Shown: in pieces, positions 1 through 8,407 of the stretch
Layout: each line of letters opens with the position of its first letter
Position numbering within the stretch: the first letter of the stretch is position 1
Source: an uncultured Erwinia sp.
GTDB taxonomy: Bacteria > Pseudomonadota > Gammaproteobacteria > Enterobacterales > Enterobacteriaceae
Assembly: GCA_946221915.1 (NCBI GenBank)
Contig: CAMIKG010000007.1
Location: 61,872-125,871 of the forward strand
Reading direction: 5' to 3'
DNA: 64,000 nt
Notes under the pieces: generated by a model
Told to the model about the DNA's origin: nothing
The model's database searches: none
The model's input: only the letters and a program-made list of their open reading frames with translations
Made by a program: the position numbers and the translations under genes

Positions 1-1186
1 CGCAAACGCTTTCCTTGATGCGATTGTCGCCAACTTCAACGAAACTGACGCTGCGCGCATCAAAACCATCGAACGCACCACCAACCACGATGTGAAAGCG
101 GTGGAATATTTCCTGAAAGAGAAAGTGGAATCGGTCCCGGCGCTGCATGCCGTTTCGGAATTTATTCACTTCGCCTGCACCTCTGAAGATATCAATAACC
201 TCTCCCACGCGCTGATGCTGGAAACCGCACGACGCGATGTGGTGCTGCCTTACTGGAAACAGATCGTCGCCGCCGTGAAAGATCTGGCGCAGCAGTATCG
301 TGATATTCCCCTGCTGTCCCGCACTCACGGCCAGCCCGCCACGCCGTCAACGCTTGGCAAAGAGATGGCTAACGTCGCGTACCGTATGGAGCGTCAGCTG
401 CGTCAGCTGGAGAAAGTCGAGGTGCTGGGTAAAATCAATGGCGCCGTCGGTAACTATAACGCCCACATCGCAGCTTACCCGGAAGTGGACTGGCACCAGT
501 TGAGCGAAAGCTTTGTCACCTCGCTGGGCATTACCTGGAACCCGTACACCACGCAGATTGAGCCGCACGACTACATTGCTGAGTTGTTTGACTGCATCGC
601 GCGCTTTAACACCATTCTGATCGACTTCGATCGTGATATCTGGGGTTATATCGCGCTGAACCACTTCAAGCAGAAAACCATTGCCGGTGAAATTGGCTCC
701 TCCACCATGCCGCACAAAGTGAACCCGATTGACTTCGAAAATTCTGAAGGCAACCTCGGCCTGGCAAATGCGGTGATGCAGCACCTGGCGAGCAAACTGC
801 CGGTTTCCCGCTGGCAGCGTGACCTGACAGACTCCACCGTGCTGCGCAACCTCGGCGTCGGCGTCGGTTATGCCCTGATCGCCTACCAGGCGACACTGAA
901 AGGTATCTCTAAACTGGAAGTGAACCGTGAACGTCTGCTGGACGAACTGGATCACAACTGGGAAGTGCTGGCGGAGCCAATTCAGACCGTGATGCGTCGT
1001 TATGGCATCGAAAAGCCTTACGAGAAGCTGAAAGAGCTGACGCGTGGTAAACGCGTGGATGCCGCAGGCATGCAGACCTTTATCGACAGCCTGGCGCTGC
1101 CGGAAGAGGAAAAAACCCGCCTGAAGCAAATGACGCCAGCCAACTATCTTGGACGTGCAATTCAGATGGTCGACGACCTGAAGTAA
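1..1186 (+). CDS. purB: Adenylosuccinate lyase, 5' end outside the window
   Basis: PurB catalyses two beta-eliminations in purine synthesis: SAICAR to AICAR, and adenylosuccinate to AMP. It acts in the cytoplasm as a homotetramer. The reading frame is open from base 2 (ANAFLDAIVANF...), so the N-terminal part lies upstream of the window; about 395 of roughly 456 residues are present. The fumarase/lyase superfamily signature GEIGSSTMPHKVNP, which carries the mobile catalytic loop, is intact, as is the upstream SRTHGQPATPSTLGKE histidine region. It sits directly before phoPQ, as in E. coli. The stop is TAA at 1184-1186, followed by a strong hairpin. Identification is secure. Confidence 0.97.
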   Translation, partial: ANAFLDAIVANFNETDAARIKTIERTTNHDVKAVEYFLKEKVESVPALHAVSEFIHFACTSEDINNLSHALMLETARRDVVLPYWKQIVAAVKDLAQQYRDIPLLSRTHGQPATPSTLGKEMANVAYRMERQLRQLEKVEVLGKINGAVGNYNAHIAAYPEVDWHQLSESFVTSLGITWNPYTTQIEPHDYIAELFDCIARFNTILIDFDRDIWGYIALNHFKQKTIAGEIGSSTMPHKVNPIDFENSEGNLGLANAVMQHLASKLPVSRWQRDLTDSTVLRNLGVGVGYALIAYQATLKGISKLEVNRERLLDELDHNWEVLAEPIQTVMRRYGIEKPYEKLKELTRGKRVDAAGMQTFIDSLALPEEEKTRLKQMTPANYLGRAIQMVDDLK

Positions 1187-1191
1187 GTTTA

Positions 1192-1215
1192 GCGGGCCGA
1201 CAGAAGTCGGCCCGC
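1192..1215 (+). terminator. Hairpin after purB
   Basis: A perfect 10-bp GC-rich stem (GCGGGCCGAC / GTCGGCCCGC) with an AGAA loop begins five bases after the purB stop. The following bases are only moderately T-rich, so it may be an attenuating rather than a full intrinsic terminator. Its right arm abuts the probable PhoP box. Confidence 0.6.
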
Positions 1216-1249
1216 GTTAACCTCTGGTTTAGCTGCTTTAACCTATACT
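1215..1249 (+). promoter_or_regulatory. Probable PhoP box and -10 element of the phoPQ promoter
   Basis: Two half-sites, CGTTAA (1215-1220) and GGTTTA (1226-1231), are separated by 5 bp, the spacing of the PhoP direct repeat (T/G)GTTTA-N5-(T/G)GTTTA. A -10-like TATACT lies at 1244-1249, 12 bp downstream of the box, which is the geometry of PhoP-activated promoters where the box replaces the -35. This suggests positive autoregulation of phoPQ. The first half-site is a 4/6 match, so the call is an inference. Confidence 0.55.
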
Positions 1250-1309
1250 CAGCGTAATATTGACTATGAATTCTTCGTTCTGCTCAGCCTGAGATTAAAG
1301 GAAAAGCTT

Positions 1310-1978
1310 ATGCGCGTGTTAGTTGTTGAAGACAATGCTCTGTTGCGCCACCACCTTGCGGTGCAACTGCGCGATATGGGGCATCAGGTCGATGCTGCTG
1401 AAGGCGCAAAGGAAGCGGACTATTTTCTCACCGAACATACCCCGGATATCGCGCTGGTCGATCTCGGTCTGCCCGATGAAGACGGCATGAGCCTGATCCG
1501 CCGCTGGCGCAGTCAGGAAGCCAAACAACCGATTCTGGTGCTGACCGCACGTGATGGCTGGCAGGCAAAAGTTGAAGCGCTTGAAGCGGGCGCGGATGAC
1601 TACGTTACCAAACCGTTCCATATTGAAGAGGTGGTCGCCCGTATGCAGGCGTTAATGCGCCGTAACAGTGGCCTCGCGTCGCAAATTATCACCCTGCCGC
1701 CGTTCCAGATTGATCTCTCCCGTCGCGAGCTGACCATCAATGAACAGCAGATAAAGCTGACGGCCTTTGAATACACCATTATCGAAACCCTGATCCGTAA
1801 CAACGGCAAAGTGGTCAGCAAAGACTCGCTGATGCTGCAGCTGTACCCGGATGCTGAACTACGTGAGAGTCATACCATAGATGTGCTGATGGGACGCTTA
1901 CGTAAGAAAATTCTCGCGGAATACCCTAAAGACGTGATCACGACCGTGCGCGCGCAGGGTTACCGTTTCGATCTCTGA
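1310..1978 (+). CDS. phoP: Response regulator PhoP
   Basis: PhoP is the OmpR-type transcription factor of the PhoPQ system, activated by PhoQ under low Mg2+, acid pH or cationic peptides. It controls Mg2+ uptake and lipid A modification. The 222 residues show a receiver domain (about 1-115) with the acidic pair VEDN at the start, the phosphoacceptor Asp in DIALVDLGLPDEDG, a switch Thr (LTARD) and Lys (VTKPFH). A winged-helix effector domain follows, ending in TTVRAQGYRFDL. The ATG has an AAAGGAAAAG Shine-Dalgarno. phoQ begins 4 bp after its stop, so the two are cotranscribed. Length and motifs match the E. coli protein. Confidence 0.98.
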   Translation: MRVLVVEDNALLRHHLAVQLRDMGHQVDAAEGAKEADYFLTEHTPDIALVDLGLPDEDGMSLIRRWRSQEAKQPILVLTARDGWQAKVEALEAGADDYVTKPFHIEEVVARMQALMRRNSGLASQIITLPPFQIDLSRRELTINEQQIKLTAFEYTIIETLIRNNGKVVSKDSLMLQLYPDAELRESHTIDVLMGRLRKKILAEYPKDVITTVRAQGYRFDL

Positions 1979-1982
1979 GCAC

Positions 1983-3443
1983 ATGTCACTGTTAAGACGT
2001 TTTCTGCCCTACTCCCTGCGCGCCCGCTTCCTGCTTGCCACCGCAGCGGTCGTGCTGGTGCTGTCGCTCTCTTATGGTATGGTCGCGGTGGTCGGCTATG
2101 TGGTCAGTTTTGACAAAAACACCTATCGCGTGATGCGCGGCGAGAGCAACCTGTTTTTTACCCTTGCCCAGTGGCAGGACGGTAAACTCACCATCGCCCA
2201 GCCTGAGCGCATGACACTCAACTTCCCGACGCTGGTGTTTATCTACGACGAACGCGGCCGACTGCTGTGGCAGCAGCGCGATGTGCCGGAGATCCGCAAT
2301 AAAATCCGCCCCGAGTGGCTGCGTAAACCCGACTTCTACGAAATCGACACCAATAACAGCACCAGCCGCGAAGCGCTGGGGAACAATACCGATGCCCAGA
2401 GCAAGCTGCATGCCTATGATGACGATGGCAACGCCTCCTTTACCCACTCAGTGGCGGTTAACCGCTACGAGGCCACCACTAACCTGCCTGCGCTGACTAT
2501 CGTGGTGGTGGACTCCATTCCGCAGGAGTTACAGCAGTCCGATATGGTGTGGGTATGGTTCAACTATGTGCTGCTGGTCAATTTGCTGCTGGTGATCCCG
2601 CTGCTGTGGCTGGCGGCGCACTGGAGTCTGCGGCCGATTGGCGAACTGGCCAGCCAGGTGCGCGAACTGGAAACCGGCGCGCGTGAAACGCTCGATCCTT
2701 ACCCGCCACAGGAACTGCGCAGTCTGGTACGCAACCTCAACCTGCTGCTGGATAACGAACGTCAGCGTTATACCCGTTACCGCACTACCCTCTCCGACCT
2801 GGCGCACAGCCTGAAGACGCCGCTGTCGGTATTGCAAAGTACCCTGCGCTCACTGCGCGGCAGCAAAACCTACTCGATCGAACAGGCGGAGCCGCTGATG
2901 CTGGAGCAGATCAGCCGCATCTCGCAGCAGATTGGCTACTATCTGCATCGCGCCAGTATGCAGGCCGACCATAACCCTCTGAAGCGCGAACTGCACTCGG
3001 TTCCGGCGCTGCTCGACAGCCTCTGTTCGGCGCTCAACAAGGTCTATCAGCGCAAAGGGGTAGTGCTGACGCTGGATATCTCACCGGAAATCACTTTTGT
3101 TGGCGATCCCACTGACTTTATGGAAGTGATGGGTAACATTCTGGATAACGCCTGCAAATATTGTCTGGAATTTGTCGAAATCTCCGCGCGTCAGAGCGAT
3201 AACACCCTTCATCTGATCGTTGACGATGATGGTCCTGGCATACCGGAGAGCAAACGCGACCTGATTTTTGTGCGCGGTCAGCGCGCCGATACTATGCGTC
3301 CCGGTCAGGGGCTGGGCCTGGCGGTGGCGCGCGATATCCTTGAACAATATGACGGCGATATCCTGACCGGCGCCAGCGAACTGGGCGGCGCACGAATGGA
3401 GGTGATTTTTCAGCGCCAGGAGTTATTACATAACGGCGAATAG
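1983..3443 (+). CDS. phoQ: Sensor histidine kinase PhoQ
   Basis: PhoQ is the inner-membrane sensor that phosphorylates or dephosphorylates PhoP. The 486-residue protein has TM1 (about 17-40), a periplasmic PAS-like sensor (about 45-190), TM2 (about 192-214), a HAMP region (SLRPIGELASQVRELE), the H-box His in LSDLAHSLKTPLSVL, and an ATPase domain with N-box NILDNACKY and G motifs DDDGPGIP and GQGLGLAV. The periplasmic acidic patch that binds divalent cations in E. coli (EDDDDAE) is here YDDDGNA (residues 145-151), with three instead of six acidic residues. The gene is the promoter-distal member of phoPQ. Confidence 0.98.
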   Translation: MSLLRRFLPYSLRARFLLATAAVVLVLSLSYGMVAVVGYVVSFDKNTYRVMRGESNLFFTLAQWQDGKLTIAQPERMTLNFPTLVFIYDERGRLLWQQRDVPEIRNKIRPEWLRKPDFYEIDTNNSTSREALGNNTDAQSKLHAYDDDGNASFTHSVAVNRYEATTNLPALTIVVVDSIPQELQQSDMVWVWFNYVLLVNLLLVIPLLWLAAHWSLRPIGELASQVRELETGARETLDPYPPQELRSLVRNLNLLLDNERQRYTRYRTTLSDLAHSLKTPLSVLQSTLRSLRGSKTYSIEQAEPLMLEQISRISQQIGYYLHRASMQADHNPLKRELHSVPALLDSLCSALNKVYQRKGVVLTLDISPEITFVGDPTDFMEVMGNILDNACKYCLEFVEISARQSDNTLHLIVDDDGPGIPESKRDLIFVRGQRADTMRPGQGLGLAVARDILEQYDGDILTGASELGGARMEVIFQRQELLHNGE

Positions 3444-3514
3444 CCTCCCCCGCTGCAACTTATGGTGCGAAGGTATATACTTCCTGCAAATTATCGCCTG
3501 AAGTGGAACCTTGT

Positions 3515-4639
3515 ATGGATTATCAGCTTGATGTTAACTGGCCCGATTTTATCCAGCGCTACTGGCAGAAACGCCCGGTAGTGCTGAAGCGCGGCTTTAA
3601 AAACTTTGTCGACCCCATCTCCCCCGACGAACTGGCGGGACTGGCGATGGAAAATGAGGTCGACAGCCGCTTAGTCAGCCATCAGGACGGCAAATGGCAG
3701 GTCAAACACGGCCCGTTTGAGAGCTACGACCACTTAGGCGAAAGCAACTGGTCAATCCTGGTACAGGCCGTGGATCACTGGCACGAGCCTTCTGCCGCGC
3801 TGATGCGTCCGTTCCGTTTTTTGCCTGACTGGCGCATTGATGATCTGATGATCTCCTTCTCGGTGCCGGGCGGCGGCGTCGGTCCGCATTTTGACCAGTA
3901 TGATGTGTTTATCGTGCAGGGTACGGGGCGTCGTCGCTGGCGTGTCGGCGAAAAACGTCCGCTGAAACAGCACTGCCCGTGCCCGGATCTGCTGCAGGTC
4001 GAGCCATTCGACGCCATTATCGACGAAGAACTGGAACCCGGCGATATTCTCTACATTCCGCCAGGATTCCCGCACGAGGGCTATTCGCTGGAAAATGCGA
4101 TCAACTACTCGGTCGGTTTCCGCGCGCCAAGCGGCCGTGAACTGATTAGCGGCTTTGCCGACTCCGTACTGCAAAACGAGCTGGGCAGCTACCGCTTCAG
4201 CGATCCGGACGTGCCGTCACGCGATCGCCCGGCCGAGATTCTGCCGCAGGAAGTGGAAGGTATCCGCAAGATGATGGTAGACCTGATCAATCAGCCAGAG
4301 CACTTTAACCAGTGGTTCGGCGAATTTATCTCTCAGTCTCGCCATGAACTGGATATCGCACCGCCGGAACCGCCGTATCAGCCAGATGAGATTTATGATG
4401 CACTGCAACAGGGCGATAAACTGACGCGTCTGGGCGGCCTGCGCGTCTTGAGCATCGGCAACGCGGTATTTATCAACGGTGAACAACTGGAAAGCGTGCA
4501 TGTTGAAGCGCTGTCGGCGCTGGCGAATCTGCTGACGTTAGGCGCGGAAACCTTTGGCGACGCGCTGAACGATCCTTCGTTCCTGGCGCAACTGGCGGCG
4601 CTGGTTAACAGCGGCTACTGGTATTTCGGCGACGAGTGA
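3515..4639 (+). CDS. roxA: Ribosomal protein uL16 arginine hydroxylase RoxA (YcfD)
   Basis: RoxA is a 2-oxoglutarate/Fe(II)-dependent JmjC-type oxygenase that hydroxylates an arginine of ribosomal protein L16. The cupin core carries the iron ligands: HxD in GGGVGPHFDQYDVF and the distal His in PPGFPHEGYS. The 2OG-binding region RRRWRVGEK lies between them. The C-terminal winged-helix-like part contains SGYWYFGDE. An in-frame GTG exists at 3503, but the ATG at 3515 gives MDYQLDVNWPDF, which aligns with the E. coli N-terminus and has GTGGAAC upstream, so the start is placed there (374 residues). Position next to phoQ matches E. coli. Confidence 0.95.
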   Translation: MDYQLDVNWPDFIQRYWQKRPVVLKRGFKNFVDPISPDELAGLAMENEVDSRLVSHQDGKWQVKHGPFESYDHLGESNWSILVQAVDHWHEPSAALMRPFRFLPDWRIDDLMISFSVPGGGVGPHFDQYDVFIVQGTGRRRWRVGEKRPLKQHCPCPDLLQVEPFDAIIDEELEPGDILYIPPGFPHEGYSLENAINYSVGFRAPSGRELISGFADSVLQNELGSYRFSDPDVPSRDRPAEILPQEVEGIRKMMVDLINQPEHFNQWFGEFISQSRHELDIAPPEPPYQPDEIYDALQQGDKLTRLGGLRVLSIGNAVFINGEQLESVHVEALSALANLLTLGAETFGDALNDPSFLAQLAALVNSGYWYFGDE

Positions 4640-4673
4640 GCTTCAGAAAAGTGTAAGGCACACTGTTATAGCA

Positions 4674-4693
4674 GAGGCTCCTTACGGAGCCTC
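4674..4693 (+). terminator. Hairpin after roxA
   Basis: An 8-bp perfect stem, GAGGCTCC / GGAGCCTC, with loop TTAC lies 34 bp after the roxA stop. It has no U-tract, so termination strength is uncertain. Confidence 0.5.
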
Positions 4694-4829
4694 ATGATGC
4701 AGTGAAACCCAGCGAGCTAAAAACGCTGCCAACACCTCAACACGCAAGAACGAAAGTCTCCCTCACCATCATTCTTCTGCAATTCAAAGCACAGCACCTC
4801 TGAAACCGGGCAGCAACACCAGAATTCAA

Positions 4830-4942
4830 TGCGCAGGGAACACGGTCAGCGAAGGAAAGCGTCCCGCGCCACGGACGGCGCGGGCCGAGCGGCCATGGAG
4901 GGCGAAAAGCGACTTTCCGTAGCTGACCGTATTCCCTGCGCA
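4830..4942. repeat. 113-bp nested palindromic element
   Basis: Outer arms of 21 nt (4830-4850 and 4922-4942) are reverse complements with a single mismatch. Inside them is a second perfect inverted repeat, CCCGCGCC (4863-4870) / GGCGCGGG (4877-4884), and a shorter GGAAAG / CTTTCC pair. After the element come two near-identical CACAAAACTAAA units (from 4945 and 4976). It occupies the roxA-pepT gap (4640-5020), which holds no convincing gene. It could be a small non-autonomous palindromic element or a bidirectional transcription stop. The family is not recognised. Confidence 0.7.
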
Positions 4943-5020
4943 GACACAAAACTAAAAGCGACTTTCCTGACCGGTCACAAAACTAAACGCGCCCCCCGCA
5001 GCCACAAACTGGAATTTTTT

Positions 5021-6247
5021 CTAACGCTTCTCCGCCGCCAGCTCAGCAATCCGCACAATCACCTCCACCGCCTTCTCCATATTATCCAGCGAAGCGAACT
5101 CATGCTTGCCATGATAATTGTAGCCACCGGTAAAGATATTCGGGCAAGGCAGCCCCTTATACGACAGACTGGCGCCATCGGTGCCGCCACGGATCGGTTT
5201 CACTTCCGGTTCGATATCGCAGTCGCGCATCGCCTGCAGTGCCAGCTCAATAATATGCGGATGCGCTTCCACTTTCTCGCGCATATTGTAATAACTGTCT
5301 TCCACAGTGACCTCGACCGCACAGTTCTGCGGCAAACCACTGTTTAGCCGCTTACCGATATCCAGCAGCGTCTGCTTGCGTGCAGCAAAACTGTCAGCAT
5401 CGAAATCGCGCACGATATAGTGCAGCTCAGCGCGCTCAACACTGCCCTTCGACTGATGCAGATGATAAAAACCTTCATAACCGGAAGTGTGTTCCGGCCC
5501 ATTCTCCGGCGGCAACTCGCGGTGAAAACGCGCCGCCAGCTCCAGCGCATTCACCATCACGCCCTTCGCCGTCCCAGGATGCACATTATTACCGGTGATT
5601 TTGACCGTCACAGACGCAGCATTGAAATTCTCAAACTCAAACTCACCAAGGCCGCTGCCATCCATGGTATACGCCCAGTCCGCGCCGAAAGCCTGCACAT
5701 CAAAATGCTCAGTACCCCGGCCGATCTCCTCATCCGGCGTAAAAGCAACGCGAATGTCACCATGCGGCAGCTTATTATGAATCAGACGCGCCATCGCCGT
5801 CATAATCTCCGCAATACCGGCTTTATCATCCGCGCCAAGCAAAGTTTTACCATCTGTAGTGACCAGCGTATGACCGTGTAACTGATGCAGCACCGGAAAC
5901 ATCACCGGCGACAAAATCTCCTCTCCGCTACCCAGCGCAATATCGCCACCGCGATAATTTTCTACAATCTGTGGATTGACATTTTTGGCGGTAAAATCGG
6001 GGGAAGTGTCCATATGGGCGATGAAACCGATAACCGGCGTCTTCCAGGGCTCCGTGGCAGGCAGACGTCCCATCACGCAGCCATGCTCACTGAGCGTCAC
6101 CTGCTGAAAACCGAGCTTAAGTAACTCATTCTGCAAATGCTCCGCCAGTCGCCACTGCCCATCCGTACTGGGAACCTGACGAGCATGGCTTTTGGATTGC
6201 GTATCGAATGAAACGTAGGTTAAAAAGCGATCGAGTAATCTGTCCAT
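5021..6247 (-). CDS. pepT: Peptidase T (tripeptide aminopeptidase)
   Basis: PepT is a cytosolic dizinc aminopeptidase of family M20B that removes the N-terminal residue from tripeptides. The 408 residues equal the E. coli length. Zinc-ligand motifs are visible in order: FIAHMDTSPD (His, Asp), LLGADDKAGIAEI (bridging Asp), FTPDEEIGRGTEHFD (catalytic and ligand Glu), YTMDGSG, and the C-terminal NIFTGGYNYHGKHEF. The ATG is preceded by AGAGGGA. It is convergent with roxA and divergent from potA, sharing a 200-bp intergenic region with the pot operon, as in E. coli. Confidence 0.97.
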   Translation of the reverse strand: MDRLLDRFLTYVSFDTQSKSHARQVPSTDGQWRLAEHLQNELLKLGFQQVTLSEHGCVMGRLPATEPWKTPVIGFIAHMDTSPDFTAKNVNPQIVENYRGGDIALGSGEEILSPVMFPVLHQLHGHTLVTTDGKTLLGADDKAGIAEIMTAMARLIHNKLPHGDIRVAFTPDEEIGRGTEHFDVQAFGADWAYTMDGSGLGEFEFENFNAASVTVKITGNNVHPGTAKGVMVNALELAARFHRELPPENGPEHTSGYEGFYHLHQSKGSVERAELHYIVRDFDADSFAARKQTLLDIGKRLNSGLPQNCAVEVTVEDSYYNMREKVEAHPHIIELALQAMRDCDIEPEVKPIRGGTDGASLSYKGLPCPNIFTGGYNYHGKHEFASLDNMEKAVEVIVRIAELAAEKR

Positions 6248-6447
6248 TTGTCGTCCCTCTGAATGTCTGCGTTAATTATGGACAGAAATTGCCGACAAAG
6301 TATTGCGTAAAGTCATAGCCAGCGGTGGTTTCGCGGCAAATAACGGCAAATCCCCTCCGATCAGTGCTTTAACCGGGCAGCCTGAAGATTTTTCATGTAT
6401 TATCGCTGCCCATTTTAAAACCTGGCCCTTTCACTCAGGCAGCGAAC

Positions 6448-7563
6448 ATGATGCAAACACATACGTGTAAACCGCTGGTCACGCTTTCCGCTATCAGCAA
6501 AGCGTTCGACGGCAAGGAAATTATCAGCAATTTCAATCTCACCATTAATCATGGTGAGTTTATCACCCTGCTCGGCCCGTCAGGCTGCGGCAAAACCACC
6601 ATCCTGCGCCTGATTGCCGGACTGGAAAACGCCGACAGCGGAGAAATCACCCTTGATGACGAAGTGATAACCGACACGCCCGCCGAGCAACGTCACGTCA
6701 ACACCGTGTTCCAGAGTTACGCGCTGTTTCCCCATATGAGCGTGTTTGAAAACGTCGCCTTCGGCCTGCGCATGCAGAAAACGCCAGAAGCAGAGATCAA
6801 CAGCCGCGTCAGCGAAGCACTGGCAATGGTGCAACTGGGTGATTTCGCCCAGCGTCGCCCTCACCAGCTTTCCGGCGGCCAGCAGCAACGCGTGGCCATT
6901 GCCCGCGCCGTGGTCAACCGGCCCAAAGTGCTGCTGCTGGATGAATCGCTGTCGGCGCTGGACTACAAACTGCGCAAGCAGATGCAGAATGAACTGAAAG
7001 CGCTGCAGCGTAAGCTCGGTATCACCTTTATCTTCGTCACCCACGACCAGGAAGAAGCGCTAACCATGTCCGACCGCATCGTGGTAATGCGTGATGGCCG
7101 CATCGAACAGGACGGCACGCCGCGTGAAATCTATGAAGAGCCGTGCAACCTGTTTGTCGCGCGCTTTATCGGCGAAATTAACGTCTTTGACGCCGAAGTG
7201 ATTGCCCAGCTGGATAACCAGCGCGTACGGGCACGGGTTGAAGGCCGTGAATGCGATATCCAGGCGCCGTTTGCCGTCCAGCCCGGCGAACGGCTGCACG
7301 TTCTGCTGCGTCCGGAAGACCTGCGCGTCGACGAAATCAACGACGATAACGCCGTCGACGGCCTGATCGGCTACGTGCGTGAACGCAACTATAAAGGTAT
7401 GACGCTGGAATCCACGGTAGAGCTGGAAAACGGGAAACTGGTCACAGTCAGCGAATTCTTTAACGAGGACGATCCTGATTTCGATCACTCGCTCAATCAG
7501 AAGATGGCGGTGAACTGGGTGGAAAGCTGGGAAGTGGTGCTTAAAGATGAAAACGACGCGTAA
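6448..7563 (+). CDS. potA: Spermidine/putrescine ABC transporter ATPase PotA
   Basis: PotA is the cytoplasmic ATPase of the PotABCD importer for spermidine and putrescine. The 371-residue protein has Walker A GPSGCGKTT, Q-loop FQSYALFPHM, signature LSGGQQQR, Walker B VLLLDESLSALD, the H-loop in FVTHDQEE, and a C-terminal TOBE-like regulatory domain (about 250-371). The Walker B ends in DES rather than DEP, as in E. coli PotA. It is first in potABC; potB begins 17 bp before its stop, so translation is coupled. Confidence 0.97.
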   Translation: MMQTHTCKPLVTLSAISKAFDGKEIISNFNLTINHGEFITLLGPSGCGKTTILRLIAGLENADSGEITLDDEVITDTPAEQRHVNTVFQSYALFPHMSVFENVAFGLRMQKTPEAEINSRVSEALAMVQLGDFAQRRPHQLSGGQQQRVAIARAVVNRPKVLLLDESLSALDYKLRKQMQNELKALQRKLGITFIFVTHDQEEALTMSDRIVVMRDGRIEQDGTPREIYEEPCNLFVARFIGEINVFDAEVIAQLDNQRVRARVEGRECDIQAPFAVQPGERLHVLLRPEDLRVDEINDDNAVDGLIGYVRERNYKGMTLESTVELENGKLVTVSEFFNEDDPDFDHSLNQKMAVNWVESWEVVLKDENDA

Positions 7564-8407
7564 ACGCTTTCAGAAAGTGGTGATCCTGACGATTGTCAGC
7601 TGGCTGGTACTGTTCGTTTTCCTGCCCAACCTGATGATCTTCGCCACCAGCTTTCTGACGCGGGATGACGCCAGTTTTGTCAAACTGGTGTTCACTCTCG
7701 ATAACTACACCCGGCTGGCTGACCCGCTGTATGCTGGCGTATTGCTGCACTCGCTGAATATGGCGCTGATCGCCACCCTGTGCTGCCTGTTGCTGGGATA
7801 CCCGTTCGCCTGTTGCCTGACGCTGCTGCCCGCCCGCCTGCGCCCGCTGATGCTGTTTTTACTGATTGTACCGTTCTGGACCAACTCACTGATCCGCATC
7901 TACGGCCTGAAAATTTTCCTCAGCACGCGTGGCTGGCTGAATGATTTTCTGCTCAGCATCGGCCTGATCGATAAACCCTTTAGCATCATGTACACCCAGC
8001 AAGCCGTCATCCTGGGTCTGGTCTATATTCTGCTGCCGTTTATGGTGATGCCGCTCTACTCCAGCCTCGAAAAACTGGATAAACCGTTACTGGAAGCCGC
8101 GCGCGACCTCGGCGCCAGCAAACTGCAAACCTTTATCCGCATTATTCTGCCGCTCACCATGCCGGGCATTGTCGCGGGCTGTCTGCTGGTACTGCTCCCT
8201 GCCATGGGGCTGTTCTTTGTCTCTGACCTGATGGGCGGTGCGAAAAATCTGCTGATCGGTAACGTGATTAAGAGCCAGTTCCTGAATATCCGCGACTGGC
8301 CGTTTGGCGCCGCCACCAGCGTAGTGCTGACGCTGATTATGGGGCTGATGCTGCTGATTTACTGGCGCGCCGCGCGCCTGCTGAATAATAAGGTGGTGCC
8401 GGAATGA
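7547..8407 (+). CDS. potB: Spermidine/putrescine ABC transporter permease PotB
   Basis: PotB is one of the two membrane subunits of the polyamine importer. The 286 residues contain about six transmembrane helices, the first at about 10-32 (VVILTIVSWLVLFVFLPNLM). The EAA loop that contacts PotA reads EAARDLGASKLQTFIRIILP. The start overlaps the end of potA by 17 bp, and the stop overlaps the start of potC by 4 bp (ATGA), which indicates tight operon coupling. Confidence 0.96.
   Translation: MKTTRKRFQKVVILTIVSWLVLFVFLPNLMIFATSFLTRDDASFVKLVFTLDNYTRLADPLYAGVLLHSLNMALIATLCCLLLGYPFACCLTLLPARLRPLMLFLLIVPFWTNSLIRIYGLKIFLSTRGWLNDFLLSIGLIDKPFSIMYTQQAVILGLVYILLPFMVMPLYSSLEKLDKPLLEAARDLGASKLQTFIRIILPLTMPGIVAGCLLVLLPAMGLFFVSDLMGGAKNLLIGNVIKSQFLNIRDWPFGAATSVVLTLIMGLMLLIYWRAARLLNNKVVPE

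Noticed and set aside
4829..5347. 172-residue frame over the palindromic element
   Set aside because: It runs through the inverted repeats and then antisense to pepT.
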